Below, piece after piece: positions 1 to 7,259 of a DNA stretch of 53,110 nt. The position numbers were made by a program, and so were the translations under genes. The number at the start of each line of letters is the position of its first letter. Positions within the stretch are counted from its first letter, which is position 1. Below the pieces are notes generated by a model. It was given only the letters and a program-made list of their open reading frames with translations, was not told where the DNA came from and made no database searches. The stretch is from Treponema sp. (GTDB taxonomy: Bacteria > Spirochaetota > Spirochaetia > Treponematales > Breznakiellaceae), in the NCBI GenBank assembly GCA_031274285.1, contig JAISQJ010000140.1:1-53110 (forward strand). The letters run 5' to 3'.

Positions 1-56
1 CTTTCATAGTTAACCCCATTGGGACGCCCTCCGTTCAGCGTCCTCATTTTATTTTG

Positions 57-112
57 GGTAACATTTTCTATTTGAGGCATGGGTCCTTTTCGGTAACATT
101 TTTCATGAGGCA
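57..112. repeat. Imperfect direct repeat upstream of the B12 operon
   Basis: Two copies of a GGTAACATTTT...GAGGCA unit lie at about 57-80 and 92-112. Bases 1-122 show no convincing reading frame. The repeat may be debris of an upstream element or a binding region; nothing in the sequence decides. Confidence 0.35.
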
Positions 113-122
113 ACGCGCCCCC

Positions 123-151
123 TTGACATCCCCCCCCTCCCGTGTCAGACT
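123..151 (+). promoter_or_regulatory. Candidate sigma70-type promoter with C-tract in its spacer
   Basis: A perfect TTGACA (123-128) is followed 17 bases later by CAGACT (146-151), a weak -10. The start of transcription it predicts, about 157-158, falls on the first base of riboswitch helix P1, which supports the assignment. The spacer carries a run of eight C (130-137), so slippage there would change the -35/-10 distance. Confidence 0.5.
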
Positions 152-156
152 AGCCT

Positions 157-368
157 CGCATATTGCAAAGGAAGTGGGGTGAGAAGCCCCCGCTATCCCG
201 TAACTGTGATGGGGAAAATCCGCCATGAAGGTTTTTGTGAGAAACCGGGTTTCGTAAGAAACCAGGTTTCCTGAGAAACCAGGCCACTGGGCCGCGGAAC
301 AAGGTTTTGTTCCGTGTCCGGGAAGACCGGCGGGGAAGGGCCCCTAAGCCAGGAGACTTTGGTATGCG
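157..368 (+). promoter_or_regulatory. Cobalamin (B12) riboswitch aptamer
   Basis: The conserved blocks of the cobalamin family occur in order. GTGGGGTGAGAAGCCCCCGC is at 174-193, followed by CCCGTAACTGTGATGGGG. GCCACTGGG is at 283-291, GGGAAG near 320, and the B12 box AGCCAGGAGACT at 347-358. Helix P1 can close between CGCATA (157-162) and TATGCG (363-368). A variable peripheral region at 241-283 is made of 2.5 tandem 17-base units, each containing a GAAACC-GGTTTC palindrome. It precedes a lipoprotein and a TonB-dependent receptor, a typical B12-uptake arrangement. Confidence 0.9.
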
Positions 369-473
369 CCGGGCCCCTGTGGGTCCTTTATTTTCTCAGC
401 TTCGAGGATAAAGCCTTGAGAAAAAACCGGTCGCCGGTAATTTTTCCCCCTGATCCCCTGGCGGGATCGAAGG

Positions 474-493
474 CTTCTTTCTTCGGAAAGGAG
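474..493 (+). promoter_or_regulatory. RBS-sequestering hairpin (expression platform)
   Basis: Bases 474-481 (CTTCTTTC) pair with 486-493 (GAAAGGAG) around a TTCG loop. This gives an eight-pair stem with one G-U pair and a C(UUCG)G-type tetraloop. The 3' arm contains the ribosome binding site AAAGGAG of the gene starting at 500, so folding would block translation. A weaker hairpin, ACCGG-TCG-CCGGT followed by AATTTTT (426-445), could add transcriptional control. Confidence 0.65.
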
Positions 494-499
494 TAGACC

Positions 500-1018
500 A
501 TGTTTTCCCCCCATTCCCCCAGGAAGCGCGTTTCCCTAAGAAAAGCCCTTCTCCCCCTGTTCCTCTTCTGCCTGGTCCTAGGGGCCTCGTTCTTTTCAGC
601 CTGTAACCATAGCCCCCCCGGACCCAATGTCGGCGGCCTGGAAGGGACCTGGTCCTCCGGTACTGGTGACGGTTACATAATTACTGATTCTACGATGATC
701 TATACTAGTGATTGGGGTTATGGCTTTGAAGGAATTATATGGCATGTTGAGTACTATACCGCTGATTCGGGGGTTATTATCGTTGAATACACCGTTCCGC
801 CCACGGCATATACCCCGCCGGGTAATTTCCAGGGGGTCTATTTCAAAGAATTGAAGGCGAACTCGGTGATCTTGGGAAGCGCCTATACGGCAGCCGATTT
901 AGGTGCCACCCCTGTGGAGGTAGCAACCCTGAATGAGGCGATGGAAAAATTCAAGCTGGATACTATCGCCCTTTACGGTGGTGAACTAACTAGTGCCTCT
1001 CCCCAATACAGGCAGTAA
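500..1018 (+). CDS. Small lipoprotein under B12 riboswitch control
   Basis: This 172-residue protein is not a family I recognise. The N-terminus has basic residues, a hydrophobic stretch and a lipobox-like FFSAC near residues 31-35, so it should be a lipidated exported protein. The mature part is rich in Gly, Tyr and Thr and looks like a small beta-rich domain. The start ATG has a good ribosome binding site (AAAGGAG, 6-base spacing), and that site sits in a hairpin below a cobalamin aptamer. The next gene is a TonB-dependent receptor 122 bases away. A role in surface capture or transfer of corrinoids, by analogy with Bacteroides BtuG/BtuH lipoproteins, is inferred from position only. Confidence 0.75.
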   Translation: MFSPHSPRKRVSLRKALLPLFLFCLVLGASFFSACNHSPPGPNVGGLEGTWSSGTGDGYIITDSTMIYTSDWGYGFEGIIWHVEYYTADSGVIIVEYTVPPTAYTPPGNFQGVYFKELKANSVILGSAYTAADLGATPVEVATLNEAMEKFKLDTIALYGGELTSASPQYRQ

Positions 1019-1140
1019 TAAGCGTAGCACTACGGATACGAAGGGCCGGGAAGCCCCGGTCTGCTTCCTGATTTTCCTTCGTGCGCCTTCGGCGCCTTTG
1101 CGGTTAGAAATTCTTCTTAAAAATTAATTGGGGGAAAAGT

Positions 1141-3141
1141 ATGATTATACGAAGGGCCGGAATAATCCCGGTTTTTGCCCTTATACTCTGTATCCTCCCC
1201 CTCGCAGCCCAGGAGGAGCCTGAGGACACGGGGCCGGAGGAATTCCTCCCCATGGAAGGCGAAGGCATCACCGTGGTGGGAAGCCGGGAAACCACCCAGG
1301 TTATGAAGGTCATCACCGGGGAGGATATAAAAAATACCCATGCCCCGGACCTGGCGGTCCTCTTGCAGGAAACCCTGGGCCTGGGGATCACCCGCTACGG
1401 CCCCTACGGGAACCAGACGGACATCAACATGCGGGGCTTCGACTCCGAGCGCATCGCGTTTTTGATCGACGGGGTCCCCGTCAATTCCCCCCTGTCCGGG
1501 GATTTTGATGTTTCCATGGTAGACCTCGCGTCCGTGGAACGGATCGAGGTAATCTACGGCGGCTCCGACTCCAAGTACAACGTCTCAGGCGCCCTGGGCG
1601 GGGTCATCAACATCGTCACCGCAAAAGAGGAGGAGCCGGGCCTGCGCCTGGGCTTCAGCCTTTCCAACGGCGCGGCCATGCCGGGGAACTACTATAAACC
1701 CAATGCCGGGTACCAGGCCCCCCAATGGCAGGACCTCTTTGACAGCCAAAACCTGAGCCTTTCCCTGGGCCTGGGGGCGGGAAAATCCTCCTGGTCCGCG
1801 GGCTTTTTTGCTAACCGGGCGGGCAATCACTTTCTTTTTGAGGATTACTACGGCAGGACCCTCCGCAGGGAAGCCAACGAGGTATGGGATACCGGGGCCT
1901 CCCTGTCCCTGGTCCGGAACCTGGGGGAACGGGGGAAGCTCATCGCCGGGGGGGACCTTTACTACGGGGACAAAAACATCCCCCGTTCGGGAATCTCAAC
2001 CAGGGCGGAAAAACAGCGGGACTTCTCCACCCGGCAGAACCTTATGCTGGACCTGCCACGGGCCCTTAGGGACGATCTTGCCGCCGAGGCATCCCTAAGC
2101 CACCGCTGGCAAACCCTGGATTACGGCGCCTCCTCCAGCCACGATCAGCATGTGATCACGGCGATCAACCGCTGGTCATGGTATCCCCTGGATCAGCTTA
2201 CCCTGAGGACGGGCTGGGATTACCGGTTCTCCTATCTTGATTCCACCGACATGGGACGGCGGGCCCGGCATGACGGCGGGCTCTACCTGGCCGCGGAATA
2301 CCGGCCCCTGGACCGGTTTCTTATCATCCCCTCGGTAAAGGCGGTTTTCTCCCCCGGCGCCCCGGCCGCGGTCCCCAAGCTCGGCTTCCTCTGGCAGGCC
2401 TCGGATTCCCTGACCCTTAAAAACAACTACTTCCGCAGCTTCAAGTTCCCCGATCTCGACGACCTCTACTGGACAGGGGGCGGCATGTACGGCAACCCGG
2501 ACCTGAAAAGCGAAGACGGCTGGGGTGCGGACCTGGGGGCCGCCTACCGGCTGCACGAAAGGGTAAACGCCGAAGGGGTCTTTTTTACCCAGTGGACCGC
2601 GGATTCCATCCACTGGTACGGCTCCGGCGGGACCTGGCGGCCCGAAAACGTGGGGGAGGCGGTCTTCTTCGGCCTGGATTCAAAACTGGACCTTACTCTT
2701 CCCCTGCCGCCGGGGCCCCTGGAAAAAATCGGCCTCTCCCTTTCCTACCGCTATCTCCTCAGCTACCTCCTCAGCTACGGCTATACCTATGCCTCGGATA
2801 GGCGGATCCCCTACATGCCCCTGCACGGGGCCGGCCTCTCCCTCACCATCCCCTGGAACTTCCGGCCCCGGTCCGCCTCCCGTGCATACGCCGGTTCCCT
2901 GGTGCTTTCCGGCCAGTACGAGGGCCTGCGCTTTGCCGATACGGCGAATCTGAGCATCCTAAAGCCCTATTTCCTGCTCAACGCCAGGGTCAACCAGGGG
3001 CTCGGTAAAAACCTCTCCGCCTTTTTGGTCCTCCGCAACCTGCTGAACCAAACCTACGAGTCCTTCAACGACTACTACATGCCGGGCCTCACCGTAACGG
3101 TGGGCCTGCGGGCGGAATTTGCGGGAAAAGGCCGGCCTTAA
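1141..3141 (+). CDS. TonB-dependent outer-membrane receptor, probably for cobalamin (BtuB-like)
   Basis: A 666-residue outer-membrane receptor. Residues 1-23 form a signal peptide ending ALA-like before Gln24. A TonB-box-like segment (EGITVVGSR) is followed by a plug domain to about residue 160 with the family motifs NMRGFDSERIAFLIDG and SVERIEVIYG...GALGGVINI. The rest has the alternating aromatic/polar pattern of a 22-strand barrel and ends close to the C-terminus with VGLRAEF. The start follows GGGGGAAAAG. Lying downstream of a cobalamin riboswitch makes B12 or another corrinoid the likely substrate. No TonB/ExbBD or BtuFCD genes are in this window. Haem or siderophore uptake is possible but less likely given the riboswitch. 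Confidence 0.85.
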   Translation: MIIRRAGIIPVFALILCILPLAAQEEPEDTGPEEFLPMEGEGITVVGSRETTQVMKVITGEDIKNTHAPDLAVLLQETLGLGITRYGPYGNQTDINMRGFDSERIAFLIDGVPVNSPLSGDFDVSMVDLASVERIEVIYGGSDSKYNVSGALGGVINIVTAKEEEPGLRLGFSLSNGAAMPGNYYKPNAGYQAPQWQDLFDSQNLSLSLGLGAGKSSWSAGFFANRAGNHFLFEDYYGRTLRREANEVWDTGASLSLVRNLGERGKLIAGGDLYYGDKNIPRSGISTRAEKQRDFSTRQNLMLDLPRALRDDLAAEASLSHRWQTLDYGASSSHDQHVITAINRWSWYPLDQLTLRTGWDYRFSYLDSTDMGRRARHDGGLYLAAEYRPLDRFLIIPSVKAVFSPGAPAAVPKLGFLWQASDSLTLKNNYFRSFKFPDLDDLYWTGGGMYGNPDLKSEDGWGADLGAAYRLHERVNAEGVFFTQWTADSIHWYGSGGTWRPENVGEAVFFGLDSKLDLTLPLPPGPLEKIGLSLSYRYLLSYLLSYGYTYASDRRIPYMPLHGAGLSLTIPWNFRPRSASRAYAGSLVLSGQYEGLRFADTANLSILKPYFLLNARVNQGLGKNLSAFLVLRNLLNQTYESFNDYYMPGLTVTVGLRAEFAGKGRP

Positions 3142-3207
3142 CCTCCTTGACACCGAAGGCGAAAAAGTTAAGAAAAAGACGATTTTTCAAATATTTTTCG
3201 AATTCTG

Positions 3208-3256
3208 TTGACTCAGGTTATGTTAGATTAGTATAACTATATAAGTTAAGACTAAC
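3208..3256 (+). promoter_or_regulatory. Flavodoxin promoter with overlapping inverted repeat
   Basis: TTGACT (3208-3213), an 18-base spacer and TATAAC (3232-3237) form a good promoter. Nested arms surround and overlap the -10: GTTAG (3222-3226) with CTAAC (3252-3256), and TTAGT (3228-3232) with ACTAA (3251-3255). That is the layout of a repressor operator. Since flavodoxin usually replaces ferredoxin when iron is scarce, a Fur- or DtxR-type iron regulator is a reasonable inference. Confidence 0.55.
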
Positions 3257-3268
3257 ATAGAGGTGGAC

Positions 3269-3715
3269 ATGAAAAAGATACTGATCTCCTATTGGAGCGG
3301 CACCGGCAACACGGAAACCATGGCAAAACGGCTTGCCCAGGGGGTAAGCGACGCCGGTTGTGAGGCGGTGCTGAAAAAGACCGCCGAGACCACGCCGGAT
3401 TTGGTTAAAGAAGCGGCCGCCATGGCCTTCGGCTGCCCCGCCATGGGCGCGGAGGTCCTGGAGGAAAGCGAGGTGGAACCCCTCATCGCCGGTCTTAGCG
3501 CCGCGGAACTCGGCGGCAAGGCCCTGGGCCTCTTCGGCTCCTACGACTGGGGCGACGGCCAGTGGATGCGGGACTGGGTGGACCGGATGAAGTCCCTTGG
3601 CGCCGACGTGGACGGCGAGGGGATCATCGCCCACCTTGACCCCGATGACGGGGCCCTTACTCAATGCTACGAACTGGGGAAACGGCTCGCCGGCAAGGCG
3701 GTGCTTGCCCCCTAG
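3269..3715 (+). CDS. Short-chain flavodoxin
   Basis: A 148-residue FMN-binding electron carrier of the short-chain flavodoxin family. The phosphate-binding loop WSGTGNTETMA is at the N-terminus, and GSYDWGDGQWMRDW near residue 90 matches the second FMN-contact loop. ATG at 3269 is chosen because AGAGG lies 5 bases upstream; a GTG at 3263 in the same frame has no room for a ribosome binding site. It is monocistronic, has its own promoter and possible operator, and acts in the cytoplasm in low-potential electron transfer. The exact redox partners are unknown. Confidence 0.9.
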   Translation: MKKILISYWSGTGNTETMAKRLAQGVSDAGCEAVLKKTAETTPDLVKEAAAMAFGCPAMGAEVLEESEVEPLIAGLSAAELGGKALGLFGSYDWGDGQWMRDWVDRMKSLGADVDGEGIIAHLDPDDGALTQCYELGKRLAGKAVLAP

Positions 3716-3835
3716 TGTATAGGAATTTGCCGCTAACCTCTCTCGGCGGATTCGATAAAACCGGTTCCATCGATCAGCCAGACGGAACCGGGCAGCTGTT
3801 GGTCTTACCCATACCGGCAGCGCTCTCCATTCATT

Positions 3836-3899
3836 AACCGGAGGCGCCGTGTTTTCCTGCGTTGCATGACGGCACGTTGTCTCCGGTTTTCTTTTCTTG
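3836..3899. terminator. Terminator-like hairpin before the rplU operon
   Basis: AACCGGAG (3836-3843) pairs with CTCCGGTT (3881-3888), with a further CGTG/CACG pairing inside, and is followed by TTTTCTTTTCTT. The long loop makes it weaker than a classic intrinsic terminator. Confidence 0.5.
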
Positions 3900-3963
3900 T
3901 GTGGGAAGCCTCTATGGTCTTGCCTTTCTCGGCGGCGCCCTCTTTGACCTGGCCCCCCCCCCC

Positions 3964-3992
3964 TTGATTAGTTAACCCAAACAGGGTATAAA
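3964..3992 (+). promoter_or_regulatory. Promoter of the rplU operon
   Basis: TTGATT (3964-3969), a 17-base spacer and TATAAA (3987-3992) give a near-consensus promoter about 22 bases of leader before rplU. A run of eleven C (3953-3963) directly abuts the -35 box. Confidence 0.75.
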
Positions 3993-4021
3993 TGCTTATT
4001 ATTTGTTGATTGGGGATACGT

Positions 4022-4348
4022 ATGTACGCATTAGTGGAATTCAAGGGTAAACAGTACAAGGCCGAAAAAGGGGCCCTTCTTAAGGTCGATAAGGTGGATG
4101 CCGAACCGGGATCCAGCCTGGATATCGATAAGGTGTTGCTGGTCTCCGGCGGCGAAGGGGAAGCCCCCGCCGTAAACGTGGGAACCCCCTATGTGGGGGG
4201 GGTAACGGTGAGCGCCACGGTGGAATCCCATGGTAAGGACCCCAAGATCATCGTATTTAAGTACAAGCCTAAAAAGGATTACCGCCGTAAGCAGGGGCAC
4301 CGGCAGCAGTATTCAATCATCAAGATTGGAGACATAGCCGGGATCTAG
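4022..4348 (+). CDS. rplU: 50S ribosomal protein L21
   Basis: A 108-residue ribosomal protein L21, which binds 23S rRNA in the large subunit. The N-terminal MYALVEFKGKQYK and the C-terminal KYKPKKDYRRKQGHRQQYS are hallmark segments. ATG 4022 is preceded by TTGGGGATACGT. It opens a co-oriented run rplU-prp-rpmA-obg-nadD. Length is normal for the family. Confidence 0.97.
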   Translation: MYALVEFKGKQYKAEKGALLKVDKVDAEPGSSLDIDKVLLVSGGEGEAPAVNVGTPYVGGVTVSATVESHGKDPKIIVFKYKPKKDYRRKQGHRQQYSIIKIGDIAGI

Positions 4349-4349
4349 G

Positions 4350-4712
4350 GTGGTAGGCATCGAAGTTACCCTTGACCAGGCGGGACTCCTCAGGTCGTGC
4401 CGGGTGAAGGGTCATGCCGGAGCGGGGAAGGGCCTTTTCCGGCGCGGCGCAGACCCGGTCTGTGCCGCGGTTTCGATCCTGGTAAGAACTGCCCTCAGGA
4501 CCCTTGCGGGCCGAAGGGGTATTGAATTGCGGGGGGGAGCGCCGGACCGGGGGCTCCTCTGGATGGAGGCGGACTACACCGCCGAAGGCCGGGACTTTCT
4601 GGCCGCGGCGGGGGCCTTCCTTATCGAAGGCTTAAAGTCGGTTTCGGAAGACTATCCCGGTTATTGCGGTATAATCATAGAGGACCCGAGTCCCGGCGGG
4701 GCGGGTGTTTAG
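4350..4712 (+). CDS. prp: Prp-family ribosomal-processing cysteine protease
   Basis: A 120-residue protein of the Prp family (formerly YsxB/DUF464). In Firmicutes, Prp trims the N-terminal extension of ribosomal protein L27. The catalytic signature is present: GHAG with His22, and DPVCAAVS with Asp35 and Cys38, four residues further apart than I recall for the Staphylococcus enzyme. It starts with GTG one base after the rplU stop and sits between rplU and rpmA, the usual location. The L27 encoded next lacks the cleavable extension, so the substrate here is uncertain. Confidence 0.9.
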   Translation: MVGIEVTLDQAGLLRSCRVKGHAGAGKGLFRRGADPVCAAVSILVRTALRTLAGRRGIELRGGAPDRGLLWMEADYTAEGRDFLAAAGAFLIEGLKSVSEDYPGYCGIIIEDPSPGGAGV

Positions 4713-4724
4713 CGGAGGAATAAG

Positions 4725-4979
4725 ATGGCTCGGAAACGGGGCGGCAGCGGCGCTAAAAATGGGCGGGATTCCAATCCCCAGTATCTTGGGGTGAAGGCTT
4801 CGGGGGGTTCCTCGGTGAGGGCCGGTACGATTATCGTCCGGCAGCGGGGGACCAGGGTACATCCCGGCGACAACGTGGGCTGCGGGGGGGATTTTACCCT
4901 CTATGCCCTTAAAGACGGAACGGTGAACTTTACCCAGCGCCGGGGCCGGAAACTGGCCTCGGTGATTGCGGCGGAGTAG
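4725..4979 (+). CDS. rpmA: 50S ribosomal protein L27
   Basis: An 84-residue L27, whose N-terminus reaches the peptidyl-transferase centre. The signature [13 protein letters not shown] and [15 protein letters not shown] segments are present. The protein starts [13 protein letters not shown] directly, as in Escherichia coli-type L27, without the Firmicute-type pre-sequence containing LQFFA. Its ribosome binding site is GGAGG just after prp. Confidence 0.97.
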   Translation: MARKRGGSGAKNGRDSNPQYLGVKASGGSSVRAGTIIVRQRGTRVHPGDNVGCGGDFTLYALKDGTVNFTQRRGRKLASVIAAE

Positions 4980-5013
4980 CGCCCGGAACCGTTTTCGCAT
5001 AGTTTAAGGAAAA

Positions 5014-6057
5014 TTGGAAAAATTTGCTGATGAAGCGGTGATCGAAGTAGCTTCCGGCTCCGGCGGCAACGGCTGTGTGGCTTTCCGCCGGGAGAAGTAT
5101 GTCCCCAAGGGCGGACCCTCCGGGGGTGACGGAGGCCGGGGCGGCGATGTGATCTTCACGGTGCGCCGGAATCTCAGGACCCTTTCTCATCTTCGTTACA
5201 AACAATCATTCAAGGCGGAAAATGGCGGGGACGGCGAGGGCCGGGGCCGCAACGGTAGAAACGGGGCCCCCGTGTGTATCCCCCTGCCCCCCGGATCGGT
5301 GCTTAAGGATGCGGAGACCGGGGAAATGCTCCGGGATTTCGGCAGGGACGGGGAGGATTTTGTCCTCTTCAAGGGGGGCAACGGGGGCTGGGGGAACATC
5401 CATTTCAAGTCCTCCGTGAACCAGGCTCCCCGGAAGGCCCTGCCGGGGCGGCGGGGGGAAACGACCCGGCTGCGGGTGGAACTGCGGATCATCGCGGATA
5501 TTGGCCTGGTGGGTTTTCCCAACGCGGGGAAGAGTTCCCTCCTGGACCGTTTTACCAGGGCCCGGCCGAAGATCGCCCCCTATCCCTTTACCACCAAGAT
5601 CCCCAACCTGGGGGTCCTCCGGGCGGGGGACCGGGACATCATCCTGGCGGACATCCCCGGCCTCATCGAGGGGGCCTCCGAGGGCCTGGGCCTGGGTATC
5701 CGTTTTCTCAAGCACGTCTCCCGGACCAGCGCCCTGCTGTTCCTGATTGACCTTTCGGCGGATAACTACCTGGAGGCTCCGGGGATCCTCCGGGCGGAAC
5801 TGTCGGCCTTTTCCCCGGAGCTGCCTGCCAAGCCCCGGCTGGTGCTGGGTACCAAGCTGGACCTGGAGGGGACCGGGGAACGGCTGGCGGAGCTGGCGGC
5901 CCGTTACCCGGAGGAGCGGATGTTGGGCATTTCGGTTTTTTCCGGCCAGGGCCTGGACCGCCTGGAGGGGGAACTGCTGCGTCTGGCGGACGCCGCCCCT
6001 TCGGCATCGGGCCCCCGGGATACGCCCTGGGGCAAGGCGCCGGAGGAGGGCCGGTGA
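5014..6057 (+). CDS. obg: Obg/CgtA-family GTPase
   Basis: A 347-residue GTPase that binds the large ribosomal subunit and couples ribosome assembly to growth. The glycine-rich OBG fold covers about residues 1-158. The G domain has GFPNAGKSS (about 166-174), DIPGLIEGA (about 213) and TKLD (about 279). There is no C-terminal OCT domain. The start is TTG after AAGGAAAA; the family N-terminus (xKFxDEAxIxVxSGxGG) fits exactly from it. It overlaps the next gene by four bases. Confidence 0.96.
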   Translation: MEKFADEAVIEVASGSGGNGCVAFRREKYVPKGGPSGGDGGRGGDVIFTVRRNLRTLSHLRYKQSFKAENGGDGEGRGRNGRNGAPVCIPLPPGSVLKDAETGEMLRDFGRDGEDFVLFKGGNGGWGNIHFKSSVNQAPRKALPGRRGETTRLRVELRIIADIGLVGFPNAGKSSLLDRFTRARPKIAPYPFTTKIPNLGVLRAGDRDIILADIPGLIEGASEGLGLGIRFLKHVSRTSALLFLIDLSADNYLEAPGILRAELSAFSPELPAKPRLVLGTKLDLEGTGERLAELAARYPEERMLGISVFSGQGLDRLEGELLRLADAAPSASGPRDTPWGKAPEEGR

Positions 6058-7259
6058 GGCTGGCGATTCTGGGGGGGAGCTTTAACCCCGTACACCTGGG
6101 CCACCTCTACCTGGCCGATGCGGCCCTTTCCCTCTTCGGCTACGATCGGGCCATCCTGGTCCCCGCGTTCCGGTCCCCCTTTAAGCAGGGGGCGGACGGG
6201 CCTTCCCCCAGGGACCGCCTTGATATGCTGGCCGCCTCCATTCCCGCGGACCCCCGGCTGACCATCGACGACTGTGAAATCCGGCGGGAAGGGGTGTCCT
6301 ACACGGTGGATACCCTGGCCGATATCATCAGGCGCTACCTGCCGGATGCCAAGCCCGGCCTTATACTGGGGGACGATCTGGCGCCGGATCTCCCCCGGTG
6401 GAAGGACTTCGACCGGATCATTGCCATGGCGGATATCATCGTCGCCCGGCGGATTCTCTCGGATTCCGTTGAGTACCCCTACCCCTGCGTCAGGATGCGG
6501 AACGAGGTGATGGAGCTATCCTCCGCCCAGGTTCGGGAGCTTATCCGGCAGGGGAAGCACTGGCGTTACCTGGTTCCCGCCGGGGCCCGGGTCATTATCC
6601 AGGAGCGGGGGCTCTACGGCTTCGGGGGTGGGGGGGAGGGAACCTCCGGGACCTCCGGGACCGCGGACGGGCCGGCCCGGGGCCCCGCGCTCCTGGTCCG
6701 CATGGAGGAGGAAGCCCGGGGAATCCTCTCCCAGAGCCGGTTTCTCCATTCCCGGCAGACGGCGGTCCTGGCCTGGGACCTTTGCGGGATCTTCGGCCTG
6801 GACCGCGGGGCCGGCTACCTGGCGGGGATACTCCACGACATAGGCAAGGAGCTGGGGGAGAAGGAGCTTGTCAAGCTGGCCGGCGCCGACGGCCAGGGCA
6901 TTTCCCCCATGGAAAAACGGAAACCCTCGCTGCTCCACGGTCGGGCGGGGGCCGTATTGCTCAAAAAACAATACGGTATCCGGGACCGGGAAATTCTTGA
7001 TGCGGTGCGGTACCATGTTACCGGCTCCCCCGCCATGGGGCCCCTGGCCAAGGTCCTGTATATCGCCGATAAGATCGAGGTATCCAGGGGAGACGTGGAT
7101 CCCGGACTGCGGGATTTTCGCGGATACGAAGGAGCGCAGGGTTTGGACAGGCTTTTTGAAAAGGTCATGAAGCAGACCACCGACTGGTTAAGGTCCCGGG
7201 GCCTCGATCTTTCCGAGGCTACCCTGGGGCTGCTCAGGCAAATGGAAAGTCCCCGGTGA
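6054..7259 (+). CDS. nadD: NadD-HD fusion: nicotinate-nucleotide adenylyltransferase with YqeK-type phosphohydrolase
   Basis: A 401-residue two-domain protein. Residues 1 to about 195 are NadD, which converts nicotinate mononucleotide and ATP to deamido-NAD. The nucleotidyltransferase signature GGSFNPVHLGHL is at 7-18, LILGDD is mid-domain, and LSSAQVRELIRQG matches the ISSTxIR motif. After a Gly/Thr-rich linker, residues about 215-395 form a YqeK-type HD domain, with His near 232, LHDIGKE near 261 and ADKIE near 340. YqeK homologues hydrolyse diadenosine tetraphosphate. In many bacteria nadD and yqeK are adjacent genes; here they are one polypeptide. The GTG start overlaps the obg stop (GTGA). 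Confidence 0.93.
   Translation: MRLAILGGSFNPVHLGHLYLADAALSLFGYDRAILVPAFRSPFKQGADGPSPRDRLDMLAASIPADPRLTIDDCEIRREGVSYTVDTLADIIRRYLPDAKPGLILGDDLAPDLPRWKDFDRIIAMADIIVARRILSDSVEYPYPCVRMRNEVMELSSAQVRELIRQGKHWRYLVPAGARVIIQERGLYGFGGGGEGTSGTSGTADGPARGPALLVRMEEEARGILSQSRFLHSRQTAVLAWDLCGIFGLDRGAGYLAGILHDIGKELGEKELVKLAGADGQGISPMEKRKPSLLHGRAGAVLLKKQYGIRDREILDAVRYHVTGSPAMGPLAKVLYIADKIEVSRGDVDPGLRDFRGYEGAQGLDRLFEKVMKQTTDWLRSRGLDLSEATLGLLRQMESPR

Larger units (their letters stand above)
3716..4021. other. 306-bp spacer between flavodoxin and rplU
   Basis: No convincing gene. It contains a hairpin at 3763-3791 (CGGTTCC/GGAACCG), a terminator-like stem at 3836-3888, an 11-base C run at 3953-3963 and the rplU promoter. 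The two hairpins probably end flavodoxin transcription. Confidence 0.6.

Noticed and set aside
314-496. 60-residue open frame downstream of position 314
   Set aside because: It lies within the cobalamin riboswitch and its expression platform and shows no protein-like pattern or ribosome binding site.
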